NCBI RefSeq assembly: GCF_003326755.1
Contig: NZ_JPWH01000003.1
Coordinates: 62,001 to 126,000 of the forward strand
Length of the DNA stretch: 64,000 nt
DNA from: Thalassospira profundimaris
GTDB taxonomy: Bacteria > Pseudomonadota > Alphaproteobacteria > Rhodospirillales > Thalassospiraceae
Direction: 5' to 3'
Position 1 is the first letter of the stretch. Every line of letters begins with the position of its first letter. The position numbers were made by a program, and so were the translations under genes. The notes below the pieces were generated by a model that was not told the DNA's origin, did no database searches, and was given only the letters and a program-made list of their open reading frames with translations. Shown piece after piece: positions 18,252-26,946 of the stretch.

Positions 18252-19406
18252 TTAATAACCGCGCTGTACCCGCGAGAATTTTTTGGACCACTCGGCCTCG
18301 TTCTTGTTCCAGTAAGCCGGATCAAAGAAGCTAAGCCCATCAAGGGTGCCGCTGGGGTCAAATGCCGGAAGGGTCGGAATGATTTTGCCCAGTTCCACCT
18401 TTTTCGGGTCCAGTGCAGGCGGGTAGAACTGCCCTTCGGCCACGGCAATGGCGACTTCGGGTTCGAGCATGAAATTGAGCAGTTCTTCACAGGCCGCCAT
18501 CGGGCTTCCTTTCAGAACAAAAATACATTCCTGCCAGCCCAGGCCGCCTTTGGGATCATAATAGCCAATGTCATGCCCCTGATCCTGAAGGGCGCGAATA
18601 CGGCCCGACCAGCCTTCGGTGACGTAAATTTCCTCTTCGGCCAGCAGGCTCATCAGCTCCGCCCCGGAGGTCCAGTATTTCAGGACAAGGTCACGGTTTT
18701 TACGGATCATGTCCCATACCGCTTCCATATCGCCAATGTTATTGGGATCCTGGTCTGATTGCAGGGCGCCATACCAGATGCGGGTTTTCCATTCCGCCCA
18801 GCCGCCGATTTTGCCTTTATAGGCGTCATCAATCATCAGCTTGGCCCCTTTGGCCCGGGCTTCGTCATCGCTGATATGTTTGCGATTATAGGCAATGCCG
18901 GTGGTGCCATAATCGTAGGGCACAGCCGAAAGTTTACCGTCCGAGATTTTGCGAAGCGGTTCGATCAGACTGGTAATCACCGTTTTAAGATTGGGGATAT
19001 TGGCTTCGTTGAGTTCGGAGCTAAGACCCAAACCATGATAGCGGGCGTAATCGAACACGCCGGAAAGATGGGCGAGGTTAAATTCACCCGGCTGGCTGGA
19101 TTTAACCCGCGCCAGATATTCGTCGGCCCCGCCAAAGGTGCCCGAAACCACCTTGATGCCGGTTTTTTTGGTATAGGGTTCAAAGGCGTATTTTTCAAAG
19201 GCTTCGGAAACCACACCCCCCCAGCCGTCAAAACGGACCTGTTCCGGGGTTGCCGCCTTGGCCGATTTGACCAGCATGCCCATTGGTCCGCCGATGATAC
19301 CCGCCGCGGCCCCGGCAGCACCGAGAACGGTTAAAAAGGTACGACGGTTAATATCGCCATTTTTATAACGGCTTAGCAGGCGTTCATAACGTTTTGTATC
19401 ATCCAT
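18252..19406 (-). CDS. Spermidine/putrescine-type ABC substrate-binding protein with Tat signal
   Basis: 384 residues. The N-terminus carries INRRTFLTVLG, a twin-arginine export motif, followed by a hydrophobic stretch ending SAKAA; the mature protein begins TPEQVRFDGWGGVVSEAFEKYAF and has the PotD/PotF type II binding fold (KKTGIKVVSGTFGGADEYLA). AGGAGG stands before the ATG. It delivers its ligand to the PotB/PotC-like permeases encoded upstream. The ligand may be a polyamine, an acetylated polyamine or a related cation. Tat export means it is probably folded before export. Confidence 0.85.
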   Translation of the reverse strand: MDDTKRYERLLSRYKNGDINRRTFLTVLGAAGAAAGIIGGPMGMLVKSAKAATPEQVRFDGWGGVVSEAFEKYAFEPYTKKTGIKVVSGTFGGADEYLARVKSSQPGEFNLAHLSGVFDYARYHGLGLSSELNEANIPNLKTVITSLIEPLRKISDGKLSAVPYDYGTTGIAYNRKHISDDEARAKGAKLMIDDAYKGKIGGWAEWKTRIWYGALQSDQDPNNIGDMEAVWDMIRKNRDLVLKYWTSGAELMSLLAEEEIYVTEGWSGRIRALQDQGHDIGYYDPKGGLGWQECIFVLKGSPMAACEELLNFMLEPEVAIAVAEGQFYPPALDPKKVELGKIIPTLPAFDPSGTLDGLSFFDPAYWNKNEAEWSKKFSRVQRGY

Positions 19407-19485
19407 TGGTTAAGCCTCCTGATAAAGGTTTGATATTTTTGGTTTTGTCTTTTTGTTGTGTTGTGTGACGGGTGTACCCGTTTTG

Positions 19486-20292
19486 TTATTTTGCTTTGCT
19501 GGCCTTGATGCGGGCGGCGGAAACGCGCCGGGCAATGGCGGTGGCAACAAGGGGCATTGCCACGGTAAAAATCACCATGACAGCGCCAAGGGCATTGATT
19601 TCCGGGCTGATGGAATTGCGCAGCATGGCGAAAATTTGCGTGGGGACGGTTTCAACACCACCCGGTTTCCAGAAAAGGGTGCCGGTAATGTCGTCAAACG
19701 AAATGGTGAAGGAAAACAGCATCCCGGCCATCACCGCAGGCAGCATCAGCGGCAGGGTGATTTCAAAAAAGGTCTGGATTGGCGTGGCCCCCAGGCTCAT
19801 GGCGGCTTCTTCGACATCGCGGCGAATGGAAACCAGCCGTGCCTGCACCACCAGCAGCACAAAGGGCAGGGTGAAAACCACATGGCCCATTAACAGCAGG
19901 CCAAAACTTTTGGGCAGGGCTAAAAATTGCAGGAACAGCAACAGGGCAACAGCCAGAACCACTTCGGGGATCAGAATCGGGGCGATTAACAGGCTGGAAA
20001 TGGCCTTTTTGCCGGGGAAATCGTAACGCACCATTGCAACGGCGGCCATTGTGCCAATGGTGGTGGAAATCGCACTGGTCAGGATGCCCAGGAGCAATGA
20101 GGTTTTAAACGCCCTGACAATGGCATCGTTGTGCAACAGGGAGTCAAACCAGCGCAGGGAGAAGCCCTCGATCGGGAAACTGCCAAACTGGTTGGCATTG
20201 AAGGCCAACAAAATAACCACGGCAACGGGGGCAAACAAAAACAGATAAACCAGAATGGTTGCGATGCGGATCAGGGACCAGCCATTTGTCAT
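19486..20292 (-). CDS. ABC transporter permease (PotC type)
   Basis: 268 residues, six hydrophobic segments. The EAA loop reads EEAAMSLGATPIQTFFEITLPLMLPA at about residues 170-195 (seen in two parts around AAMSLGA), the contact with the ATPase. The start has AAGGGGGA upstream and lies 12 bp after the PotB-like stop. Second membrane subunit of the importer. Confidence 0.87.
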   Translation of the reverse strand: MTNGWSLIRIATILVYLFLFAPVAVVILLAFNANQFGSFPIEGFSLRWFDSLLHNDAIVRAFKTSLLLGILTSAISTTIGTMAAVAMVRYDFPGKKAISSLLIAPILIPEVVLAVALLLFLQFLALPKSFGLLLMGHVVFTLPFVLLVVQARLVSIRRDVEEAAMSLGATPIQTFFEITLPLMLPAVMAGMLFSFTISFDDITGTLFWKPGGVETVPTQIFAMLRNSISPEINALGAVMVIFTVAMPLVATAIARRVSAARIKASKAK

Positions 20293-20304
20293 GATGAATC
20301 CCCC

Positions 20305-21180
20305 TTACCGGAAACTTTTGGCGATTTGATCCACGCCAAGATAGCGGGTGTAAATTACGACCAGTGCCCCCAGCAGAACCAGAAGAACCAGTGACAGGGC
20401 GGAGCCCAGCGGCCAGTTCAATTGTGTGATGATGGCTTCAAAGACCAGATTGGCAAACATCGCATCACGCGGGCCGCCGAGGATAAGTGGTGTGATGTAG
20501 GTGCCAGATGCCAGCACGAAACACAGAAGCGACCCCGCCGCCAGACCGGGAAAGGAAAGGGGCAATGTAACCTCGCGGAAGGCCTGAAAACCGTTGCACC
20601 CCAGGCTTTCGGCGGCCTCGGTCAGGTTTTTGTCAATGCCTTCGAGGCTGACATAGACATTCAAAATCATGAAAGGCAGCAGATAATGCACCAGGCCGAG
20701 GATAACCGTTGTCTGGTTATAGAGCATATTCAGCGGGCTATCGATGATGCCAACCCACAGTAAAAGGCCATTTATCGCACCCGATGTACCGAGAATATTG
20801 ATCCAGGACATGGTGCGGATGATGTAGCTGATCCAGAACGGTAACATCAGCATGATCAGCAGGAATGTTTTTGACCGCATTTTGGTATTGGCGACAAAAT
20901 AAGCCGGAATATAGCCGACGACGGCACAAATGATGGTGGTGAAAAAGGCGATTTTCAGGGTTTGCAGCAGGATGTCGCGATAAAACCGGTCGGACAGGAC
21001 TTCCTGCCAGTTATCCAGGTAAAACCCGACCTGGTCGGCGCCGGTTGCCGTGCGCAGCCAGAAGGAATAAACCACGATAAACATCATCGGTATGATCAGC
21101 AAAAATCCGATCGTCACCAGTGATGGCGAAAGCAGTATCCACGGGGCGTGTTTTTGCGCCCTTGCGACACCAGCGGCCAT
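20305..21180 (-). CDS. ABC transporter permease (PotB type)
   Basis: 291 residues from ATG 21180, chosen because GGGAGG lies 5 bp upstream; a start at 21204 would miss it. Six membrane segments with the EAA loop TEAAESLGCNGFQAFREVTLP in the C-terminal half. It is the first gene of the long minus-strand operon (21180 down to 10803) and is divergent from the LysR gene, so the promoter must lie in 21181-21346. Confidence 0.87.
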   Translation of the reverse strand: MAAGVARAQKHAPWILLSPSLVTIGFLLIIPMMFIVVYSFWLRTATGADQVGFYLDNWQEVLSDRFYRDILLQTLKIAFFTTIICAVVGYIPAYFVANTKMRSKTFLLIMLMLPFWISYIIRTMSWINILGTSGAINGLLLWVGIIDSPLNMLYNQTTVILGLVHYLLPFMILNVYVSLEGIDKNLTEAAESLGCNGFQAFREVTLPLSFPGLAAGSLLCFVLASGTYITPLILGGPRDAMFANLVFEAIITQLNWPLGSALSLVLLVLLGALVVIYTRYLGVDQIAKSFR

Positions 21181-21319
21181 GTGGGCCTCCCGTTTATGCG
21201 GCATAAAGGAATATTGTTTTGTTGGCTTTTTATGCCGGGCAATCTGTTTTGCCGGTTTCCATACTGACGTTATTCCACCTTAAGCTTGCCTATAGCGCAA
21301 ATAGATAAGTAGAATATAA

Positions 21320-21340
21320 CTCATAGCGGATAGCTATGAG
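21320..21340. promoter_or_regulatory. LysR-type dyad overlapping the regulator's leader
   Basis: CTCATAGC, GGATA, GCTATGAG: perfect 8-bp arms. Inside it T21324 and A21336 are separated by 11 bases, the T-N11-A pattern of LysR sites. It ends 6 bp before the LysR start codon, overlapping its ribosome site, and lies between the regulator and the divergent operon. Confidence 0.7.
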
Positions 21341-21346
21341 GGGGCT

Positions 21347-22291
21347 ATGGAAGATATTTCCAAGCGCAGATTTGACTGGAATTTGCTGCATACTTTCACA
21401 GTGATTGTCGAGGAACGGTCCATTACCGGGGCGGCAAACAGGTTATTGTTGCGCCAGCCCAGCGTTAGTAATGCCCTGAAACGTCTGGAAGACCAGATTG
21501 GCGCGCGCCTGATCGACCGTGAACGCGGCCGGTTTGAGGTGACGGAACAGGGCTTGGCGCTTTATCACGAATGCCGCGAAATTTGTGGGGCGATCGGGCG
21601 ATTGTCCGATGTCATGCAAGATAGTGGCAGCCAGTTGACGGGGCATTTGCATTTATGGATGGCAAGCCATGTGGTGTTTCCGCCGCTTGATGATGCTTTG
21701 TTTGAATTTAACCGCCAGCATCCGCATGTAACCTATGAAATTAACGTGGCGACATCTTCCCATGTTGTAAGCCAGGTTTTGTCACAACAGGCCAGTTTCG
21801 GCATTTGCCTGGTGAATGAACAACATCCACGGCTGGACTATCGCAGGCTTTATCGCGAGCATTTCGGGTTTTTCTGCGGGCCGACGCATCATCTTTTTGG
21901 TCGCCAGGATGTAACGTTGGCCGATTTGCGCCATGAAGCCTTTGTGTCGTTTTCAACCGACCAGTTGTCGGATGCCCTGGCCCCGGTCGCGGTTTTGCGC
22001 GCACGCGAAGGTATGAAGGGAAAGGTGATTGCCACCAGCCCGCATCTGGAGGAAGTCCGTCGGTTGATCAATGCCGGGCTTGGCATTGGGCCGCTGCCCA
22101 TTCATGTGGTGAAAAGTGCGCTGGATCGGGGAGTATTGTGGCAATTACCGCCTTACGAGGCACCACCTGCCATTGATATTTATCTTGTGACCAATCCGCG
22201 CATGTCACTGGGGCGGGCGGAACGCTTTTTTATTGATAATCTGACGTCACGCCTTGCGGCGGCACCGGATGGCTATTTTATTTATTCGTAA
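21347..22291 (+). CDS. LysR family transcriptional regulator
   Basis: 314 residues. Winged helix-turn-helix at about residues 10-70 (LHTFTVIVEERSITGAANRL, then QPSVSNALKRLEDQIGARL), followed by the periplasmic-binding-like effector domain. It is divergent from the PotBCDA-aminotransferase-BKACE-deacetylase operon, the classical position for its activator; the dyad in its leader suggests autoregulation as well. The ligand is presumably the imported amine or a catabolite (inference). Confidence 0.87.
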   Translation: MEDISKRRFDWNLLHTFTVIVEERSITGAANRLLLRQPSVSNALKRLEDQIGARLIDRERGRFEVTEQGLALYHECREICGAIGRLSDVMQDSGSQLTGHLHLWMASHVVFPPLDDALFEFNRQHPHVTYEINVATSSHVVSQVLSQQASFGICLVNEQHPRLDYRRLYREHFGFFCGPTHHLFGRQDVTLADLRHEAFVSFSTDQLSDALAPVAVLRAREGMKGKVIATSPHLEEVRRLINAGLGIGPLPIHVVKSALDRGVLWQLPPYEAPPAIDIYLVTNPRMSLGRAERFFIDNLTSRLAAAPDGYFIYS

Positions 22292-22364
22292 TCGATTGCG
22301 TCTTGTGTGAAACAGGGCATTGCGCGAGCATATTGGTAACACTTAAACCAAGACCGGAATGACG

Positions 22365-22616
22365 ATGAAGTTTGTTTATTTTGCCTGGGTCAAGGACCGT
22401 ATTGGCAAGGCCGAAGAAACGCTGGAGTTGCCAGCTGATATTCGCACTGTTGCTGACCTGCTGGCATGGATGCCCTCGCAGGGGGAAAACTATGCCGCCG
22501 CACTGAATGACCCTGCCTTGGTGCGTGTGGCGCTGGATCAGGAATTTGCCCACCTGGATGACGTGATTGGCGAAGCGCGCGAAATTGCTCTGTTTCCACC
22601 TGTTACCGGCGGGTAA
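22365..22616 (+). CDS. moaD: Molybdopterin synthase small subunit MoaD
   Basis: 83 residues (ATG 22365; ATG 22359 directly abuts CCGGA and is less likely). Ubiquitin-like fold with KFVYFAWVKDRIGKAEETLELP at the start and the C-terminal PPVTGG diglycine that is thiocarboxylated and donates sulfur to molybdopterin precursor with MoaE. MoaE is not in the window, so this moaD stands alone between a LysR gene and the convergent choline importer. Confidence 0.88.
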   Translation: MKFVYFAWVKDRIGKAEETLELPADIRTVADLLAWMPSQGENYAAALNDPALVRVALDQEFAHLDDVIGEAREIALFPPVTGG

Positions 22617-22641
22617 TTAACGTTTTGCTACAACGCAGGAA

Positions 22642-22674
22642 AAAGGCGGCCCGGATAAAAAGCAGGCCGCCTTT
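22642..22674. terminator. Bidirectional terminator between moaD and choV
   Basis: AAAGGCGGCC at 22642-22651 and GGCCGCCTTT at 22665-22674 form a perfect 10-bp stem between convergent genes, with A/T-rich ends on both sides. Confidence 0.7.
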
Positions 22675-22698
22675 GTGAAAATTTATATGCCAGCGGGG

Positions 22699-23901
22699 TT
22701 AATCACCACTGGAGGCGGTTTGGGTGAGGCTGGCGAAGAATTCGCGGCGGCCCAATGTACCGGAAATGCGGTTTTCGCGGGTCAGGATCACCGGGTTTTG
22801 TGTGATTTCGCGAATTTCGATCAGATGTTTTAGCAGGATGGTATCCTCGGCAACAAAAATAACCGCGTTATTGGCCGGGCCATGCGTATCGGGCAGGGTA
22901 CCATCATAGGAAACCAGCTTCAGTTGCTGATGGTCCGCGTTATGTGCCGATTGGACCACGCCATTTTCAATAACCAGTCTGATTTCTTCATCGTCGATGG
23001 CAAATTCACCGGATCCATTGCGCATGTCGGTTGTGGCGCGCTGCATAATTGCCCGGGCCCGCAAGATATTGACCGGGTTCATATGGGCGACAAAATCGGC
23101 AACATAATCATTAGCCGGGCGCAGGGCGATATCTTCTGGTGTGCCATGTTGCACCACATAACCGCCTTCCATGATGGCAATGGAATTGCCCAGTTTCATC
23201 GCTTCATCCAGGTCGTGACTGACAAACAGGATGGTTTTGTTCAGCTTTTCCTGCAAATCGAGCAGTTCGTCCTGCAGGCGGTTGCGAATAAGTGGATCAA
23301 GGGCTGAAAACGGTTCGTCCATGAGAAGAATGGGGGCGTCGGTGGCAAAGGCACGGGCGAGGCCAACGCGCTGCTGCATACCACCCGAAAGCTCGTGGGC
23401 GTATTTTGAGGCCCATTCATCCAGCCCGACCAACGCCAGTTTTTCATGCACGATTTCGTTGCGCTGTTTGGCATTCATCCCGCGCAGCTCCAGTCCGAAG
23501 CCGACATTTTCGGCAACGGTGCGCCAGGGCAGCAGGGCGAATTGCTGGAATACCATTGCCACATGTTCCCGGCGCAGGGTGCGCAGGGCCTGGGCGTCGC
23601 AACTTGTGACATCCGTCATCTGTTTTCCGTCGCCATGACGGACCCGCAATGAACCGCGCGAGACGGTATTAAGGCCGTTTACACAGCGCAACAGCGATGA
23701 CTTGCCGGAGCCCGAAAGCCCCATTAGGACGCATATTTCGCCCTGGGCAACGTTAAAGTTAACACCCGCAACACCCAGGATATTGTTGGTGGCCTCCTGG
23801 ATTTGCGAACGGTTTTTGCCCTGGTCAAGCAGGGTCAGGGCCTCTTGCTGGCGATCGCCAAAAATAACGTCAACATTGTCGAATTCGATGGCATTGGTCA
23901 T
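22699..23901 (-). CDS. choV: Choline/glycine betaine ABC transporter ATP-binding protein
   Basis: 400 residues from ATG 23901 (AGGGG upstream); an open frame to 24051 overlaps the permease gene and is not used. Begins TNAIEFDNVDVIFG; Walker A MGLSGSGKSS, signature ELSGGMQQRVGLARAF, Walker B ILLMDEPFSALDP and VSHDLDEA follow; the C-terminus carries the extra regulatory region of ProV/ChoV proteins. It is separated from the permease stop by one base. Energises uptake of choline or betaine with ChoW and ChoX. Confidence 0.87.
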   Translation of the reverse strand: MTNAIEFDNVDVIFGDRQQEALTLLDQGKNRSQIQEATNNILGVAGVNFNVAQGEICVLMGLSGSGKSSLLRCVNGLNTVSRGSLRVRHGDGKQMTDVTSCDAQALRTLRREHVAMVFQQFALLPWRTVAENVGFGLELRGMNAKQRNEIVHEKLALVGLDEWASKYAHELSGGMQQRVGLARAFATDAPILLMDEPFSALDPLIRNRLQDELLDLQEKLNKTILFVSHDLDEAMKLGNSIAIMEGGYVVQHGTPEDIALRPANDYVADFVAHMNPVNILRARAIMQRATTDMRNGSGEFAIDDEEIRLVIENGVVQSAHNADHQQLKLVSYDGTLPDTHGPANNAVIFVAEDTILLKHLIEIREITQNPVILTRENRISGTLGRREFFASLTQTASSGD

Positions 23902-23902
23902 G

Positions 23903-24745
23903 TTATTGCCCCTTATTGTTGTCGCGGCGGCAAATCCGGTCCAGGACGATGGCCAGAATGACGATGGCAAGCCCGGCTTCAAAGCCCTGGGCGATATTGA
24001 CGGTGTTAAGGGCGCGTACCACCGGTTTACCCAGGCCATCCGCCCCGACAAGGGCCGAAATCACCACCATCGACAGCGACAGCATGATGCACTGGGTCAA
24101 GCCTGCCATGATGGAAGGCATGGCGGAGGGCAGTTCGACCTTGAATAAAAGCTGTCGCGGGGTGCTGCCAAAGCTTTTGCCCGCCTCGATCAGGGCTTTG
24201 GGGGTCGAGGCGATGCCAAGCTGGGTGAGGCGAACCGGGGCGGCGATGGAAAAGATGACGGTTGAAATCAGACCTGGCACGACCCCCAGACCAAACAGGA
24301 TCAGGGTCGGGATCAGATAGACAAATGTCGGGATGGTCTGCATCAGGTCCAGTATCGGGCGCAGGGCATGATACAGCCACGGGCGATGGGCCGATGCGAC
24401 GCCAAGCGGAACACCGATCAGCATACAGATCAGGGTGGCGTAAAACACCATTGCCAGTGTTTCCATCGTGGCTTCCCAATAGCCAAGATTGACGATCAGC
24501 AGCAGCGAAAGAACCGTGAAGGTCGCCAGTTTCCAGGATTTATGCAGCCAGATCGCCAAACCGGCGAAGAATGCAATAATGACGAGCGGATGTAACCACA
24601 CCAGTGCATCAACGGTATGATCGATGACGAAACCCAGCGCATCCGAGATGGCATAAAAAACAAAGTCGGCATGAGCATTCAGGGCGTCCATCAGGGATGC
24701 GATCCAGCTCCCCAGCGGAATCTTGATTTCCGTGAGCCATTCCAT
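23903..24745 (-). CDS. choW: Choline/glycine betaine ABC transporter permease
   Basis: 280 residues. ProW/ChoW-like membrane protein: N-terminal amphipathic part IKIPLGSWIASLMDALN, then five to six membrane segments with the EAA loop IEAGKSFGSTPRQLLFKVELP about residue 190. The gene is followed by choV after 1 bp and preceded by a 250-bp gap to choX that holds a hairpin. Confidence 0.87.
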   Translation of the reverse strand: MEWLTEIKIPLGSWIASLMDALNAHADFVFYAISDALGFVIDHTVDALVWLHPLVIIAFFAGLAIWLHKSWKLATFTVLSLLLIVNLGYWEATMETLAMVFYATLICMLIGVPLGVASAHRPWLYHALRPILDLMQTIPTFVYLIPTLILFGLGVVPGLISTVIFSIAAPVRLTQLGIASTPKALIEAGKSFGSTPRQLLFKVELPSAMPSIMAGLTQCIMLSLSMVVISALVGADGLGKPVVRALNTVNIAQGFEAGLAIVILAIVLDRICRRDNNKGQ

Positions 24746-24941
24746 GAGATAAATTCCAGCAATATGAATGAATGTGTATGTGTGCGCGTTCTTCCAAGAC
24801 CTTGAACGGCTGTGTCCAGCTTTTGACCCCGGTGGCGCGTATCGTGCGGATTGCCTTTGTCACGGGCAAAGAAGAATGCGTGAAGTCCGTGTGCCTGGCA
24901 TAGGCATTGGCATTGTCAGGTTCCGTTGCCTTTGGCACTTT

Positions 24942-24968
24942 CCCTGCCCACGGAAAACCGGGGCAGGG
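24942..24968 (-). terminator. Hairpin between choX and choW
   Basis: CCCTGCCC at 24942-24949 and GGGCAGGG at 24961-24968, perfect 8-bp arms, 28 bp after the choX stop in a 250-bp gap without a gene. Probably limits read-through into choW or protects choX mRNA. Confidence 0.5.
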
Positions 24969-24995
24969 TGTGTTGTCATCGCATGATAGTGACGC

Positions 24996-25958
24996 TTAGA
25001 AGCCGAACTTTTCTTTGACGGCGGCCTTGGCATCCCCGCCATCAACCGTGGTGACACCATCCAGCCAGGCATAAACCGCATCGGGATTTGCCTTGATCCA
25101 GTCGGTGGCGGCTTTTTGTGGCTGTTCGTTTTTATTGAGGATGGAATCCATGATCTGGTTTTCCATATCCAGGGTGAATTTCAGATTGTCGATGAATTTC
25201 CCGGCATTCGGACAATCCTGGAGATACCCCTTGCGCACATTGGTATAAACCGTAGCACCGCCGTAATTGGGGCCAAAAACATCGTCACCGCCAGAGAGAT
25301 ATTTCATGTCGTATTTGGCATTCATCGGGTGCGGTTCCCAGCCCAGAAAGACGATGAATTTATCGCGTGAGGTTTTGCGTTTTACCTGGGCCAACATGCC
25401 CTGTTCGGAGGATTCGACCAGTTCAAAATCCCCAAGGCCGAACTGGTTTTTGTCGATCATCTCCTGAATCAGGCGGTTGCCATCATTACCCGGTTCAATA
25501 CCGTAAATTTTGCCATCAAGCTGGTCCTTGAATTTGGCAATGTCCTGAAAGCTTTTAAGGCCCGCATCATAAGCAGCCTTGCTCACGGCGAGGGTGTATT
25601 TTGCACCTTCGAGATTGGCCTTGAGTTTTTCAACCGAACCATCATCCAGATAGGGTTTGATGTCGGCGGACATGGTGGGCATCCAGTTGCCAAGAAAGAC
25701 ATCAACATCACCGTTTTTCAGGCTGGTATAGGTGACAGGCACGGAAAGAAGCTCGGTATCTGTTTTATAGCCCAGCGCATCAAGCAGCACCGAGGCAGTG
25801 GCGGTGGTGGATGTTATGTCCGTCCAGCCGACATCGGAAAAGGTAACGGTTTTACAGGCGTCGGATACGGCCGCCTGCGCGGCAGTTGACGCCAGCAGTG
25901 CGGCACCGGCAAGCATGGTGCTGCACACAAGGCGGGTAATGGATTTACGACAAGTCAT
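24996..25958 (-). CDS. choX: Choline/glycine betaine ABC transporter substrate-binding protein
   Basis: 320 residues from ATG 25958 (GGGAGA upstream). Sec signal with AAQAA cleavage site near residue 29. The mature protein has the OpuAC/ChoX sequence pattern: TFSDVGWTDI, VFLGNWMPTM, GIEPGNDGNR and FLGWEPHPMN, whose tryptophan and acidic residues form the cage for a quaternary ammonium. Divergent from betI-betB-betA, so choline is the most likely ligand. Confidence 0.87.
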   Translation of the reverse strand: MTCRKSITRLVCSTMLAGAALLASTAAQAAVSDACKTVTFSDVGWTDITSTTATASVLLDALGYKTDTELLSVPVTYTSLKNGDVDVFLGNWMPTMSADIKPYLDDGSVEKLKANLEGAKYTLAVSKAAYDAGLKSFQDIAKFKDQLDGKIYGIEPGNDGNRLIQEMIDKNQFGLGDFELVESSEQGMLAQVKRKTSRDKFIVFLGWEPHPMNAKYDMKYLSGGDDVFGPNYGGATVYTNVRKGYLQDCPNAGKFIDNLKFTLDMENQIMDSILNKNEQPQKAATDWIKANPDAVYAWLDGVTTVDGGDAKAAVKEKFGF

Positions 25959-26301
25959 GTTTCTGGTTCTCCCTTGTATGGACCTTGCGGATACTGTTGC
26001 CACATGCGGCAACAGAGTCTCGGTTCCGGAAGCCAGACGAACATCAACGGTCTGTGCGCCAATACTCGTCCAGAACTGCAATAAATGCGGTATTGCAGGC
26101 CGGAATTAATTCAAACAGGCAAGCCAGATAGCCGAAAGCACGCAGAATTCTGCGCTTTGAGAATGGGTAACGGCCTCACCTGTTTTTATTGATTGAATGT
26201 TCAATTAAAATACATCATATTCTTTACAGGTCAATTGCCAAGCGGAAAAAACCGTTTTGCTGTTTTTTTATCGCTTCTGATTGCAAGTTTTGGATACCGG
26301 A
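25959..26301. promoter_or_regulatory. Divergent choX/betI control region
   Basis: 343 bp without a gene between the choline importer and the betaine operon. Dyads seen: CTGCAATA...TATTGCAG at 26076-26098 (8-bp arms, 7-bp spacer), GAATTAATTC at 26103-26112, and the BetI-like ATTGAATGTTCAAT at 26192-26205. Both promoters must lie here. Confidence 0.6.
26192..26205. promoter_or_regulatory. Candidate BetI operator
   Basis: ATTGAA-TG-TTCAAT, perfect 6-bp arms with partial extension of the symmetry on both sides (9 of the first 10 symmetric pairs within about 26188-26209 match or nearly so). It lies 97 bp before betI, where a TetR-type BetI dimer is expected to bind; choline would release it. Confidence 0.6.
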
Positions 26302-26889
26302 ATGCCCAAGGTTGGAATGCAGCCTGTCCGCCGCAGGCAACTTATTGATGCGACGATTGCGACCATTCACCAGTTTGGTTTTGCTGATGCCACCATCAGC
26401 CGGATTGCCGGCAAGGCGGGAATGTCGTCTGGCATCATTTCGCACTATTTCGGCGGTAAAAATGCCCTGCTGGAGGCAACGATGTTGTTTCTGATGCAGG
26501 AATTGCGCGCGGATTTTCTGGCGCGGGTATCGCAGTGCCAAACGCCGATGGAGCGTTTGGAAGCGATTGTGAATACCAATTTCAACGAGGAACAGTTTAC
26601 CCCGCAGGTAACGGTGGCGTGGCTGTCCTTTTGGGCGCAAGTGCCGTTTTCGGATGCTTTGCGGCGGTTAAATACCGTTTATTTTCGCAGGCTTGCGTCC
26701 AATTTGCGCCATGAATTGCGCGCACTGACCAGCGACCGCAAGGCCGACGAAATTGCCGAGGTTATTGCCGCCATGATTGACGGCATATGGGTGCGTTCAG
26801 GGCTTTCTTCCCGGCAGGTCAATGTCGCGGCGGCCCGTAAAATGGTGCTTGATACCATCCGACTTCGCCTTGATGCGGCGGCAGCGTAA
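26302..26889 (+). CDS. betI: Transcriptional repressor BetI (TetR family)
   Basis: 195 residues. Begins MPKVGMQPVRRRQLIDATI, which is almost the universal BetI N-terminus, so ATG 26302 (GGA upstream) is preferred to the TTG at 26281. HTH is at about 28-50 (ISRIAGKAGMSSGIISHYF). BetI represses choline uptake and oxidation genes until choline binds. It is the first gene of betIBA. Confidence 0.92.
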   Translation: MPKVGMQPVRRRQLIDATIATIHQFGFADATISRIAGKAGMSSGIISHYFGGKNALLEATMLFLMQELRADFLARVSQCQTPMERLEAIVNTNFNEEQFTPQVTVAWLSFWAQVPFSDALRRLNTVYFRRLASNLRHELRALTSDRKADEIAEVIAAMIDGIWVRSGLSSRQVNVAAARKMVLDTIRLRLDAAAA

Positions 26890-26946
26890 TTGAATTGACG
26901 ACATTTTGAGCGCCCCGGTTTGTGCGGCGCCAACAGGAGTTTTGAC

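Noticed and set aside
17736..18758. Plus-strand open frame of 340 codons over the potA/potD region
   Set aside because: Antisense of two recognised ABC genes, crossing their gap; composition shows no family and no start signal.
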